From assembly GCF_014297575.1 (NCBI RefSeq), contig NZ_CP060412.1, positions 2,666,001-2,730,000 on the forward strand: a stretch of 64,000 nt of DNA, given 5' to 3'. Positions 44,463-52,937 of the stretch are shown here, piece after piece. The position numbers were made by a program, and so were the translations under genes. This DNA is from Dyella telluris (GTDB lineage Bacteria > Pseudomonadota > Gammaproteobacteria > Xanthomonadales > Rhodanobacteraceae). The notes under the pieces were generated by a model, which was not told the DNA's origin, did no database searches, and worked only from the letters and a program-made list of their open reading frames with translations. The first letter of the stretch is position 1. Every line of letters begins with the position of its first letter.

Positions 44463-45656
44463 ATGTCTTCCCGACTCCCCGATCCCGGCGCTGAAGAGCG
44501 CGCCCACTCCGACCGACTGCTGACGCGCCTGCGGGAAGAAATCGCCGCTCACGGGCCGATGCCTTTCTCCCAGTACATGGAGCGATGCCTGTACGCGCCC
44601 GGCATGGGCTACTACAGCGCAGGCAAAACCAAGTTCGGCGAAGCCGGCGACTTCATCACGGCTCCCGAGCTTGGCGACCTGTTCGCGCGCTGCGTGGTCA
44701 ATGCGACCTACCCGGTGATCCAGCTATTGGGCGACAACGCCGATTTCCTTGAGCTGGGTGGCGGCAGTGGCGCGTTCGCCGAGGCTGCCATCAAGGCGTT
44801 CGCCGCCAGCGGCGCGGTGCCACGTCGCTATTACATCCTTGAGCCCAGCGCGGACCTGCGCGAGCGTCAGCGCGAGCGCCTTGAAGCGGCATTGCCGTCG
44901 GCGTTGTTCGCACACGTGCTGTGGCTGGATCGCCCGCCCGAGCAGGACTGGCAGGGCGTGCTGTTTGCCAACGAAGTGATCGACGCCTTGCCGACCACGC
45001 GCTTCGCCATGAAGTCCGGTGAGGTCTACGAAGAGTACGTCGCGCTGGACGGCGAAGGCCGACTGATGCGCGTGGATCGCCCGGCCGACGCGCTGGTGTC
45101 CGGTGCCGTGCGGCATGTCGAACGCGATATCGAAGCGGAATTTCCGGATGGCTATCGCTCGGAAGTCCTGCCCCAGCTGCCCTACTGGATCCAGGCCGTG
45201 GCCGGCTCGCTCACTGCGGGCCTGATGCTGTTCGCCGATTACGGCTACGTACGCCGCGAGTACTACCTGCCCGAGCGCAACGACGGCACCCTGCGCGCGT
45301 TCTATCGCCATCGCGCGCACAACGATCCGCTCTATTTGCCGGGACTCAACGACCTCACCGCATCGGTGGATTTCACCGCGCTCGCCGAGGCCGGCAACGG
45401 CGCCGGTTTCGGCGTGGCCGGCTACCTGTCGCAGGCGCAGTTTCTGATCGGCAGTGGGCTGCAGGATGTCTTTGGTGCTGCCTATGAAAGCGCCACAGAT
45501 GAATCAGCGCGTTACGCCCTGGCCCAGCAGGTGAAAAAGCTGACCATGCCCGAACAGATGGGCGAACGTTTCCAGGTCATGCTGTTCGCGCGCGGCATGG
45601 ATGTATTGCCGTTGCCGGCCGAACTGCTGGAAGCGGATCAGGGTGACCGGCTCTGA
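44463..45656 (+). CDS. MidA/NDUFAF7-family class I SAM-dependent methyltransferase
   Basis: Protein of 397 residues of the DUF185/MidA family, whose mitochondrial member methylates an arginine of a complex I subunit during assembly. N-terminal S-Q-Y-M-E-R-C-L-Y-A-P-G-M-G-Y-Y, then G-D-F-I-T-A-P-E-L, the SAM-binding L-E-L-G-G-G-S-G, and A-N-E-V-I-D-A-L-P are all characteristic. The bacterial substrate is not known; a role in respiratory complex maturation is inferred from the family. It starts 41 bases after the hairpin that ends the receptor gene. Confidence 0.9.
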   Translation: MSSRLPDPGAEERAHSDRLLTRLREEIAAHGPMPFSQYMERCLYAPGMGYYSAGKTKFGEAGDFITAPELGDLFARCVVNATYPVIQLLGDNADFLELGGGSGAFAEAAIKAFAASGAVPRRYYILEPSADLRERQRERLEAALPSALFAHVLWLDRPPEQDWQGVLFANEVIDALPTTRFAMKSGEVYEEYVALDGEGRLMRVDRPADALVSGAVRHVERDIEAEFPDGYRSEVLPQLPYWIQAVAGSLTAGLMLFADYGYVRREYYLPERNDGTLRAFYRHRAHNDPLYLPGLNDLTASVDFTALAEAGNGAGFGVAGYLSQAQFLIGSGLQDVFGAAYESATDESARYALAQQVKKLTMPEQMGERFQVMLFARGMDVLPLPAELLEADQGDRL

Positions 45657-45689
45657 CCAGCATTAGACTGGCAGGGAATCTTCATTGGC

Positions 45690-47051
45690 ATGCAAGGACA
45701 CTTCTCCGCGATGGATGCACGGAATCGCCGTGGCTGGCTGTTGTTTGTCGCCGTACTCGCCTGCGTGCTTGCTGCGCAAAGCCTGCTGGTCTTCAATCCA
45801 GGCTACCTCAGCCATGACGAGCTGCAGTGGGCTTACTACGCCCGCCAGGCCAATGGCGGCTTCTTTGGCAATGGTCTGTGGGGCGATCTGCATGCCTTTC
45901 AGTATCGGCCGCTGACCTTTTCCCTGTGGATCGAGTTGTCACGCGGCTTGTTTGAACATCCTTACGCCTTCCATGCCGTTCTCGTGGCCTGGGGTGCCAT
46001 CAATGCAGGCTTGCTGGCCGTGCTGCTGCGTCGAAGCGGTGCTGGCGGCGCGGTTGCCTGGCTGGCGGCTCTGGTATTCGCGCTCGGCCCTTATGCGGCG
46101 CACACCCATGGATGGGTGGCAACGATCGCGGATCTCATCTGGGTGAGCTGCGCTCTGCTGATTGCCTCGCTGCTCACGAGCGGCGTGCGACTGGTTCTCG
46201 CACTTCCGGCGATGTTCATGCTCTGTTCGATGGCGCTGCTTGCGAAAGAGTCGGCCATCGTTATTCCGGCGCTGGTGGCACTCGGCTGGTGGTTTTCCGG
46301 TCGCGACAAACGTTGGGCATGGGGCTTCGCGGTTACCGCGATGCCCGTGGTGATCTATCTCGCACTGCGGCTCAGCTCGATCTTGTTTGCCGGAGGCACG
46401 GCTGGTTCGATCTATCAGTGGAGCTTGTTGAATATTCCAGTGCGATGGTTTGAGTACCAGGTATTTCCCATGCTCCCCAGCCGTCTAGGTGCCGGTGATT
46501 TCCTCTCCAAGGGTTTGGGGAACCGGGGGATCATAGTCGCCATGGCGTGGTGGCTCCTTCTCGCTTGGTCCCTGGGCAGTGCCGGAGGGCGCTGGTTGGC
46601 GGCGTTCCTGCTGGCTGGCGTGGTCGCGTTGGGCCCCGTGCTCGTGCTGGCAGATGCTGCCAATCATTACGGCTATGGATTTGCGGCCGTTACAGCGAGT
46701 GTATGCGCGCTCGCGTGGACGCGGCTCACGGCATCAGGTCGTGTGATCTTAATTTTGATCGGCGTGATCTGCGTGTGGCACGGCGCAAACATCATGCGCA
46801 GCATGCATGACATCGGCACTAAGCAAGCGCATTTCTCACCGCAACTGGCCGAAGCGGTGGCCGCGAACCCGTCGCCGGTCCGCCTGCGTCCGGAAAAGGA
46901 AAAGGATCGCTGGATCTATATCCGCCTTACCCACGACATTCCTGCTTATCGGGGCGTGCCCATTGGCGACCGTGTGCAACTGGTGCCTGAAGGAGAGCCG
47001 GCCGACTATCTGATCAGGAGTGACGGTAGCCTGCAACGTTTGGCGCATTGA
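45690..47051 (+). CDS. Polytopic membrane protein, GT-C-glycosyltransferase-like
   Basis: Membrane protein of 453 residues with about 11 hydrophobic helices and a 70-residue soluble tail. Just after the first helix it has Y-L-S-H-D-E-L-Q-W, an acidic pair in the first external loop as in GT-C sugar transferases, and later Q-Y-R-P-L-T-F-S-L-W. No closer family is recognised. The start at 45690 is uncertain; an ATG at 45711 (M-D-A-R-N-R-R-G-W) is an alternative. It precedes an acyltransferase on the same strand, so both may decorate an envelope glycan. Base composition here looks somewhat more AT-rich than in the flanking genes. Confidence 0.6.
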   Translation: MQGHFSAMDARNRRGWLLFVAVLACVLAAQSLLVFNPGYLSHDELQWAYYARQANGGFFGNGLWGDLHAFQYRPLTFSLWIELSRGLFEHPYAFHAVLVAWGAINAGLLAVLLRRSGAGGAVAWLAALVFALGPYAAHTHGWVATIADLIWVSCALLIASLLTSGVRLVLALPAMFMLCSMALLAKESAIVIPALVALGWWFSGRDKRWAWGFAVTAMPVVIYLALRLSSILFAGGTAGSIYQWSLLNIPVRWFEYQVFPMLPSRLGAGDFLSKGLGNRGIIVAMAWWLLLAWSLGSAGGRWLAAFLLAGVVALGPVLVLADAANHYGYGFAAVTASVCALAWTRLTASGRVILILIGVICVWHGANIMRSMHDIGTKQAHFSPQLAEAVAANPSPVRLRPEKEKDRWIYIRLTHDIPAYRGVPIGDRVQLVPEGEPADYLIRSDGSLQRLAH

Positions 47052-47227
47052 TTCGCATAGGGCGCCGGAGCACGGCGTCGCCTGCGCTTGGTGAGATCGC
47101 CTGGCGTGTCATCAGGACGTTGATCGAAGCGTCCAGCGCGTCCATGCCTCGGTGAGGTGGCGGTCATTCTGCCTATCGATCGTGAAACCCGGCAGAATTC
47201 GAACATGGATGACTATCTCGCGATTCA

Positions 47228-48355
47228 ATGATGACTCTGTTTCGAGTGCGTACGTTGGCCGAGGCATCGGGTCAGGAGCAGGACAATTTTTTGTTGTTGC
47301 GCCTGATGGCGGCGAGCCTTGTGATCTACGGGCACGGCAATGCGATAAGCGCCAACGCCGCGTTCCCAGACGTGTTCGTGTGGCTCGGGTGGGGCTCGTA
47401 TTCGGGCGCCATCGCCGTGAGCGCGTTCTTTGTCATCAGCGGCTTCATGATCACCGGCAGCTATCTCCGGCGCCGGCATCTTCCGAGCTTTCTATGGGCG
47501 CGCTTCCTGCGGATCTATCCGGCATATGCGTTCTGCTTGGTAGTGACGGCCTATCTGGTCGGTGCCATGGTTACCACGTGGCCACTCGCGGATTACCTCC
47601 GCGACCATCAGGTCACGCGATATGTAAGCAAAAATCTTGAGCTCGGCAAGTATCTCGCCTATCACCTTCCCGGTGTTTTCAACGAGGGCCAGGTTGGCGG
47701 CGCCGTCAATGGGTCGATATGGACACTGCCGGCGGAAGCACGGATGTACTTGTGGGTTGCAATCGCGGGCGTGACCGGCATTCTCGGGCGCAAGTACCTC
47801 GCCTCCGTGCTCATCGCGGCCTTGATTGCCTGGGGCGTCATGCGGCCCGCTTCGATACCATTGGTTCCGCTCGCGGAATTTGTGTCACTAGCCGGCTATT
47901 TCGCTCTTGGCGCTTTTTGCTTCGTGAATCGGGAGTGGGTGTATGTGGGTTGGCCGGTCGCGATGGCAGCCGGTGTTCTTGCGTGGCTTGCCCATGGTAG
48001 CGCTGTGCATCCGTTTGCGATGGCGGTTGCGCTGACGAGCTTCGTGTTCGCCTTCGCATACGACACGCGATGGTACGGATTCAACCGCTGCGGCGACTAC
48101 TCGTATGGCCTCTACCTGTGGGGCTTCCCGATCCAGCAGGTCGTGGCGCACCAGTGGCCGGGCACCTCGGGGTTGGCCAACGCGGCCATCGCCTGGCCGC
48201 TGGCGATGGCAACGGGCATCGTCTCCTGGCATGTCGTCGAAAAGCCGGCGCTAGGTCTGAAGGCGCTGCCCGGCAATGCCTACAAGCGGCTGGCGTCTGT
48301 AAAGGCTCGCGCCAGTTGCAAGGTGGCTCCGTGGCTGCCAGAGGACAACAGTTAA
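47228..48355 (+). CDS. Acyltransferase 3 family (OafA/YrhL-like) membrane protein
   Basis: Membrane O-acyltransferase of 375 residues with about ten helices. It begins with L-L-R-L-M-A-A-S-L-V-I-Y-G-H, whose His is the conserved catalytic residue after helix 1, then F-F-V-I-S-G-F-M-I-T-G-S, and the R-F-L-R-I-Y-P-A-Y motif on the cytosolic side. The family acetylates O-antigen, exopolysaccharide or peptidoglycan sugars; the target here is unknown. It lies 176 bases after the preceding membrane protein gene. There are several AT-rich stretches (for example TTTTTTGTTGTTG near 47286), unlike neighbouring genes. Confidence 0.85.
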   Translation: MMTLFRVRTLAEASGQEQDNFLLLRLMAASLVIYGHGNAISANAAFPDVFVWLGWGSYSGAIAVSAFFVISGFMITGSYLRRRHLPSFLWARFLRIYPAYAFCLVVTAYLVGAMVTTWPLADYLRDHQVTRYVSKNLELGKYLAYHLPGVFNEGQVGGAVNGSIWTLPAEARMYLWVAIAGVTGILGRKYLASVLIAALIAWGVMRPASIPLVPLAEFVSLAGYFALGAFCFVNREWVYVGWPVAMAAGVLAWLAHGSAVHPFAMAVALTSFVFAFAYDTRWYGFNRCGDYSYGLYLWGFPIQQVVAHQWPGTSGLANAAIAWPLAMATGIVSWHVVEKPALGLKALPGNAYKRLASVKARASCKVAPWLPEDNS

Positions 48356-48434
48356 CGCCGGACTAGAGCAATAACTTCGGTGGCAGCATGCCGACTTTCC
48401 GGTCGGCACTGTAGCCTGCGCAGGTCGATGACAA

Positions 48435-50429
48435 TCATTGTCCGGGTGGGCTGGCCTCGGGCGAGGGCGACGCTGCCTGCACCGGCTTGCTGTCATCCGG
48501 TCGCTTGACCATCTTGCCGTGTTTGAACAGGTACGCGGCGGCCTGGTAGTAGGCCGTGGCGTCATCCACCTGGGCCTGGTCGATCGGCGTGTGCGGCACG
48601 GCGTCGCCGTTCTCGAAGTTCGGCTTGACCTGCTCGAGCTTGCGCTGCGGCTCGAGCACGGTGAGCACGTCGCCATGCAGGTAGCCGAGCTTTTCGTAGG
48701 TGGCCGGGAAGGCGCGCTCGCGACCGGGTTCCAGCTGGAAGATGTCGGCGCCGAAGAAGCGGCTGCGGTAGCTGAAGTTCAGCAGGCCCAGGACGGTCGG
48801 GATGATGTCGATCTGCGACATCTGGCGCGACACGCGCTGCGGCGGGATGTTCTTCGGGGAGTAGATCCACAGCGGGATGTGGTAGCGGTTGATCGGCACG
48901 CTGGTACGACCCGCGCTGGAGGCGCAATGGTCGGCGGTGATCACGAAGATGGTGTTGTCGAAATACGGCTTGCCCTGCGCACGCTTGAGGAAGTCGGCGA
49001 TGGACCAGTCCGTGTAGGCCACCGCGGCTTCGCGCGTGCCATCTTTCTGCGGAACGCGGTTGGCCGGCACCGTGAACGGGCGGTGGTTGGAGGTGGTCAT
49101 GATGTGCAGGAAGAACGGTTTGCCCTGGGCCTGCGCCTCGTCCATCTGCTTGAGCGCGAGCGTGTAGAGATCCTCGTCCGCCACACCCCACACGTTCTCG
49201 TGGTGGATCGTCTCGCCCTTGGCGATGTCGTTGCGGTCGACCGCGCGGTAGCCGTTGTGGCCGAAGAAGTAGTTCATGTTGTCGAAGTAGCCGTAGCCAC
49301 CGTAGACAAAGTCGGACTGGTAGCCGCGGTCGTTGAAGACATTGGCGGCGGAGAACAGGTTCTCGTTGTTGTGCGCCTTCACGATGGAGTCGCCCGGGGT
49401 GGGCGGTACCGACAGCGACAAGGCCTCCAGGCCGCGCACCGTACGGGTGCCGTTGGCATAGAGGTTGTCGAAGAACATGCTCTTGTCGATCAGCGCATCG
49501 AGGTTGGGTGTGATGTTGCGCTTGTCACCGAACTCCTTCATGAAGTCGGCCGAGAAACTTTCCACGCTGATCAGCACCACGTTGAGGTGCTTCTCCGGGC
49601 CTTCGTGGCGGATTTCGCGGGTGATGTCCTGCGGGTCGTTGCTGACGTAGGTGGCTTCCGGCGTCTTCACCAGTTCGCGCAGGCGCGTGAACGCCTGATC
49701 GTCGGGCAGGGTGCGGTAGAAGCGCGAGTAATCGAGATGGCTGCTGCGGAAGGCGGCGAAGAACTCGTACACGCCATTGCCCGACAATTCGTTCACGTAG
49801 GCGTTGTCGGTGCGATCCTTGAAGGTGCCCTTGATCGCCACGCCCGTCACTACCGTGATGAGCAGCCACACCAGCACCACCTTGCTGCGCTGGAGGAAAG
49901 TGGTGCCGCCATCGCGCGCGGCCAGGCCGCGGCGGCTCAGCCACACCACCACCAGCGTGGCGAGGGCAAGCAGGCTGATCCAGGTACCCAGCGGATACGA
50001 CTCGCGGATATTGCCGATCACCTCGGTGGTGTAGACCAGGTAATCGACGGCGATGAAGTTGAAGCGCGTACCGAATTCGCCCCAGAACACCAGCTCCGAG
50101 GCAGCCACGAACAGCAGCCCGAACAGCAGCACGGCGCCACCCACGTAAAGCAGCCACTGGCCCAGGCGCGACACGTAGATGCGTTGGGGCACCAGCCACA
50201 GGTACAGCATCAGCGGCCAGGCGAGGTAAATGAACGCGATGAGGTCGTAGCTCAGGCCCACGCCGAAGGCATAGGCCCAGTACAGCGGGTTGTGCGGCAC
50301 GCCGCTGCCCGACATGAAGAGCAGCGCGATGCGGGTGAGCGCGCCGATCAGCACGTAGCAGACGGCCAGCCACAACAGCGGGCGGAACCGCTGGCGCAGC
50401 GGCGAATTCGGTTGGTACGCAGTCGCCAC
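48435..50429 (-). CDS. LTA-synthase-like phosphoglycerol transferase (sulfatase superfamily)
   Basis: Membrane-anchored enzyme of 664 residues: five N-terminal helices (about 18-210), then a periplasmic alkaline-phosphatase-fold domain. The metal and nucleophile sites follow the family: V-L-I-S-V-E-S-F with the metal-binding Glu, N-G-T-R-T-V-R-G-L-E with the nucleophile Thr, and V-I-T-A-D-H-C near the end. In Gram-negatives such proteins add phosphoglycerol or phosphoethanolamine to envelope glycans such as osmoregulated periplasmic glucans (OpgB type). The last 40 residues are a Ser/Pro-rich tail. Its real target is not clear from sequence. Confidence 0.87.
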   Translation of the reverse strand: MATAYQPNSPLRQRFRPLLWLAVCYVLIGALTRIALLFMSGSGVPHNPLYWAYAFGVGLSYDLIAFIYLAWPLMLYLWLVPQRIYVSRLGQWLLYVGGAVLLFGLLFVAASELVFWGEFGTRFNFIAVDYLVYTTEVIGNIRESYPLGTWISLLALATLVVVWLSRRGLAARDGGTTFLQRSKVVLVWLLITVVTGVAIKGTFKDRTDNAYVNELSGNGVYEFFAAFRSSHLDYSRFYRTLPDDQAFTRLRELVKTPEATYVSNDPQDITREIRHEGPEKHLNVVLISVESFSADFMKEFGDKRNITPNLDALIDKSMFFDNLYANGTRTVRGLEALSLSVPPTPGDSIVKAHNNENLFSAANVFNDRGYQSDFVYGGYGYFDNMNYFFGHNGYRAVDRNDIAKGETIHHENVWGVADEDLYTLALKQMDEAQAQGKPFFLHIMTTSNHRPFTVPANRVPQKDGTREAAVAYTDWSIADFLKRAQGKPYFDNTIFVITADHCASSAGRTSVPINRYHIPLWIYSPKNIPPQRVSRQMSQIDIIPTVLGLLNFSYRSRFFGADIFQLEPGRERAFPATYEKLGYLHGDVLTVLEPQRKLEQVKPNFENGDAVPHTPIDQAQVDDATAYYQAAAYLFKHGKMVKRPDDSKPVQAASPSPEASPPGQ

Positions 50430-50595
50430 GGAAAACTCCGGAAATGCGGGAAACAGGGGCCTGGTCGCGAGGCGGTCAGGCGGAACGGGATAGCCGCGCT
50501 CTTGGGCAGAGCAGGCCTGATGGCACCAGGCCGGCGGATAGTGGACCTTCTACCTTATTTGCAGGCGTCTTTCATCTGCCTTGCGGTGCCGGCAG

Positions 50596-51825
50596 TCAGC
50601 TAGTGGATGGCCGCAGCGCGCCAATCGCGGTCACGCGGGCTGCCGTCATGGCTTCGCCGATGGCTGGGCCCTTGAGGCCATCGGCCACGAATCGCTCCGA
50701 GCTGACGGCGGCGGCCACATCGCGGGCATGCTGCAGGTAAGCGGCCTGTGGATAGGTGTCGTCCTGGTGTCCCAGGCGCCCCCGCTTGTCCGCCTCGCAG
50801 GCGGCCAGGAACAGCGACAACCGTTCGGGACGGCGCAGCGCATCGAGCGAGGTGAGCAGCCGCAGCACCGTCGAGGGCTTCAGTTCAAACGCCCGGTGGG
50901 CGTTGAGATGCTCGCGGCACACCAGCTCGGCCAGCGAAGCGTGCTCGGTGGGCACCTTCAGGCGCGCTACCAGCCGCTGCAGCGGCGCCACGCCGGCATG
51001 TTCGTGGCCCAGATGGCGCGGCAGCACGTCGTCCGGGGTCAATGCCTTGCCAAGGTCATGGGTGAGCGCGCAGAAGCCCACCACGTCGTTGCCAGGGGCC
51101 AGGCGGGCCGCCATGTCGAGCACCATTTCCACGTGCACGCCGGTATCGATCTCCGGGTGGAATTCCGCGCGCTGCGGCACGCCATACAAGGCATCCACCT
51201 CCGGGAACAGCACCGCGAGGGCGCCCGATTCGCGCAGCACGCGCAGGAAGGCCGACGGCTGGGCCTCGCCCAGCGCCTTGCGCGTTTCCTGCCACACGCG
51301 TTCGGGCACCAGGTGGTCCACTTCGCCGTCGCGCACCATCTGCTGCATCAGCGCCATGGTGTCCGGCGCCACGGTGAAACCCAGCGGCGCGAAGCGCGCC
51401 GCGAAACGCGCCACGCGCAGCAGGCGCACAGGGTCTTCCGCGAACGCGGGCGACACATGGCGCAACAGGCGTTGTTCCAGGTCGCGTGCGCCGTGGAACG
51501 GGTCGACCAGCGCACCGTCTTCCCCCTGCGCCATCGCATTGATGGTGAGGTCGCGGCGGGCAAGGTCTTCCTCCAGCGTCACCGAAGGGTCGGCCTGGAA
51601 GGCGAAGCCGTGATAGCCGTGGCCGGTCTTGCGCTCCGTGCGCGCCAGCGCGTATTCCTCGCTGGTGCGTGGATGCAGGAACACCGGGAAATCCTTGCCG
51701 ACCGGGCGAAAACCTTGCTCCAGCATGTCCTCAGGACGCGCGCCGACCACCACGTGATCGTTGTCCGTGACAGACCGGCCCAGCAGTTTGTCGCGGACGG
51801 CGCCGCCGACGAGATAGATGCGCAT
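50596..51825 (-). CDS. cca: CCA tRNA nucleotidyltransferase with HD domain
   Basis: Builds or repairs the 3' CCA of tRNAs. 409 residues, the E. coli-type class II enzyme with a C-terminal HD phosphohydrolase domain. It begins [12 protein letters not shown]; the catalytic pair is Asp21/Asp23 (T-D-N-D-H-V-V-V-G). R-R-D-L-T-I-N-A-M and [12 protein letters not shown] follow, with A-L-T-H-D-L-G-K as the HD site. The gene belongs to a minus-strand group with slt and the NDUFA9-like gene upstream. Confidence 0.95.
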   Translation of the reverse strand: MRIYLVGGAVRDKLLGRSVTDNDHVVVGARPEDMLEQGFRPVGKDFPVFLHPRTSEEYALARTERKTGHGYHGFAFQADPSVTLEEDLARRDLTINAMAQGEDGALVDPFHGARDLEQRLLRHVSPAFAEDPVRLLRVARFAARFAPLGFTVAPDTMALMQQMVRDGEVDHLVPERVWQETRKALGEAQPSAFLRVLRESGALAVLFPEVDALYGVPQRAEFHPEIDTGVHVEMVLDMAARLAPGNDVVGFCALTHDLGKALTPDDVLPRHLGHEHAGVAPLQRLVARLKVPTEHASLAELVCREHLNAHRAFELKPSTVLRLLTSLDALRRPERLSLFLAACEADKRGRLGHQDDTYPQAAYLQHARDVAAAVSSERFVADGLKGPAIGEAMTAARVTAIGALRPSTS

Positions 51826-51884
51826 GGGTCAATTCTGCCACGGCGTGCGCGTGGCTTCGGCAAGAGCCGGAACGGAGGCGATTC

Positions 51885-51950
51885 TGCAGGAGCGCACCCT
51901 GTGCGCGATGGCCCTTCCCGAGACCGTCGCGCACAGAGTGCGCTCCTACA
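51885..51950. repeat. Long dispersed palindrome, copy D (REP-like)
   Basis: Arms at 51885-51909 and 51926-51950 (25 bases, three imperfect pairs) with a short 16-base loop. It lies between cca and the NDUFA9-like gene, inside a run of minus-strand genes. Confidence 0.85.
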
Positions 51951-51978
51951 ACAAAGAAGCCGAAACGCCGAGCGGCGC

Positions 51979-52923
51979 TCAGCGCCCCGCCGTGCGCGCC
52001 AGCGACAGCCGGCGCTGGCGCGGCGGCTCGTTCAGCAACACAGGAAGCCACGCTGCCAGCGGCTGCGGCGTGATGCCAAGCGCCGCGTAGCCATCCGTCT
52101 TGCCGACCGAATCGGTGCGCAGGGAGCGGAAGTTGTCCAGCGAGAACGGCTTGCCCGGCAGCAGCTGGGCCACTTGCGCCTGCAGGCGACCCAGGCTGTC
52201 CGGCAGCGGGATGATGGGCGTGCGCAGGCCCATGGTGTCGCGGATCTGCTGCACGATCTCGCCCAGCGTCAGCACCTCGGGGCCGAACAGTTCGAAGCTG
52301 CGGTCCACGCCGAGCTGGTCGTCGCCGATGCAGCGCGCCATCGCTTCGGCCACGTCGCCCACCCAGGTGGGCGCCATGCGTGATGCTGCGCGTGCCAGCG
52401 GCAACGCGGGCATCTGTCGCAACAGGGTGGCGAAGCGATCGACCAGGCCGCCACCCGTACCGAACATCACGCTGGGCTGGTAGATCGTCCAGTCCAGCGA
52501 CGAGTTGCGGATCAGTGCTTCGGCTTCGCCCTTGCTCTTGAGGTATTGCGACAGGCCCTGGCCTGCCTTGAGCGCGCTCATGTGGTGCAGGCGCGCCACG
52601 CCCGCTGCCTGGCAAGCACCCAGCACGCGTTGCGCCAGATCCACGTGGGCATGCTGGAAGGTCTGCTCGCCAAAGGCGTTGAGGATGCCGACGAGGTTGA
52701 TCACCGCATCGGCGCCTTCGAACTGGCGGCGCAGCGCATTGGCGTCATAGACGTCCACGCTGCGGATGCGTACGCCGGGCAGCACGCCCATCGCACGCCG
52801 CCGCTCGCGGTTGCGCGAGAGCAGCACGATGCGATGGCCGTCCTTCACCAGGCGAGGCAACAGGTGCGAGCCGACGAAGCCGCTGCCGCCGAGCACCACC
52901 AGTTGTTTGGCTTTCAATGTCAC
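51979..52923 (-). CDS. NDUFA9-like / atypical SDR NAD(P)-binding protein
   Basis: Extended-type SDR of 314 residues starting at a GTG (52923) that follows a GGAGAAA site. The nucleotide-binding motif is L-G-G-S-G-F-V-G-S-H-L at residue 10. After it come D-A-V-I-N-L-V-G-I-L-N, H-M-S-A-L-K-A and Y-L-K-S-K-G-E-A-E (catalytic Tyr replaced or shifted, Lys present), and Y-Q-P-S-V-M-F-G. This is the pattern of the complex I NDUFA9-subunit-like family in bacteria, often of unclear function (quinone-linked or structural). It is 14 bases from the slt stop, so it is co-transcribed with slt. Confidence 0.82.
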   Translation of the reverse strand: MTLKAKQLVVLGGSGFVGSHLLPRLVKDGHRIVLLSRNRERRRAMGVLPGVRIRSVDVYDANALRRQFEGADAVINLVGILNAFGEQTFQHAHVDLAQRVLGACQAAGVARLHHMSALKAGQGLSQYLKSKGEAEALIRNSSLDWTIYQPSVMFGTGGGLVDRFATLLRQMPALPLARAASRMAPTWVGDVAEAMARCIGDDQLGVDRSFELFGPEVLTLGEIVQQIRDTMGLRTPIIPLPDSLGRLQAQVAQLLPGKPFSLDNFRSLRTDSVGKTDGYAALGITPQPLAAWLPVLLNEPPRQRRLSLARTAGR

Positions 52924-52937
52924 TGCATGTTTCTCCG

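Noticed and set aside
48438..50603. 721-codon open frame on the plus strand across the LTA-synthase-like gene
   Set aside because: Antisense shadow; the minus-strand frame has helices and catalytic motifs.
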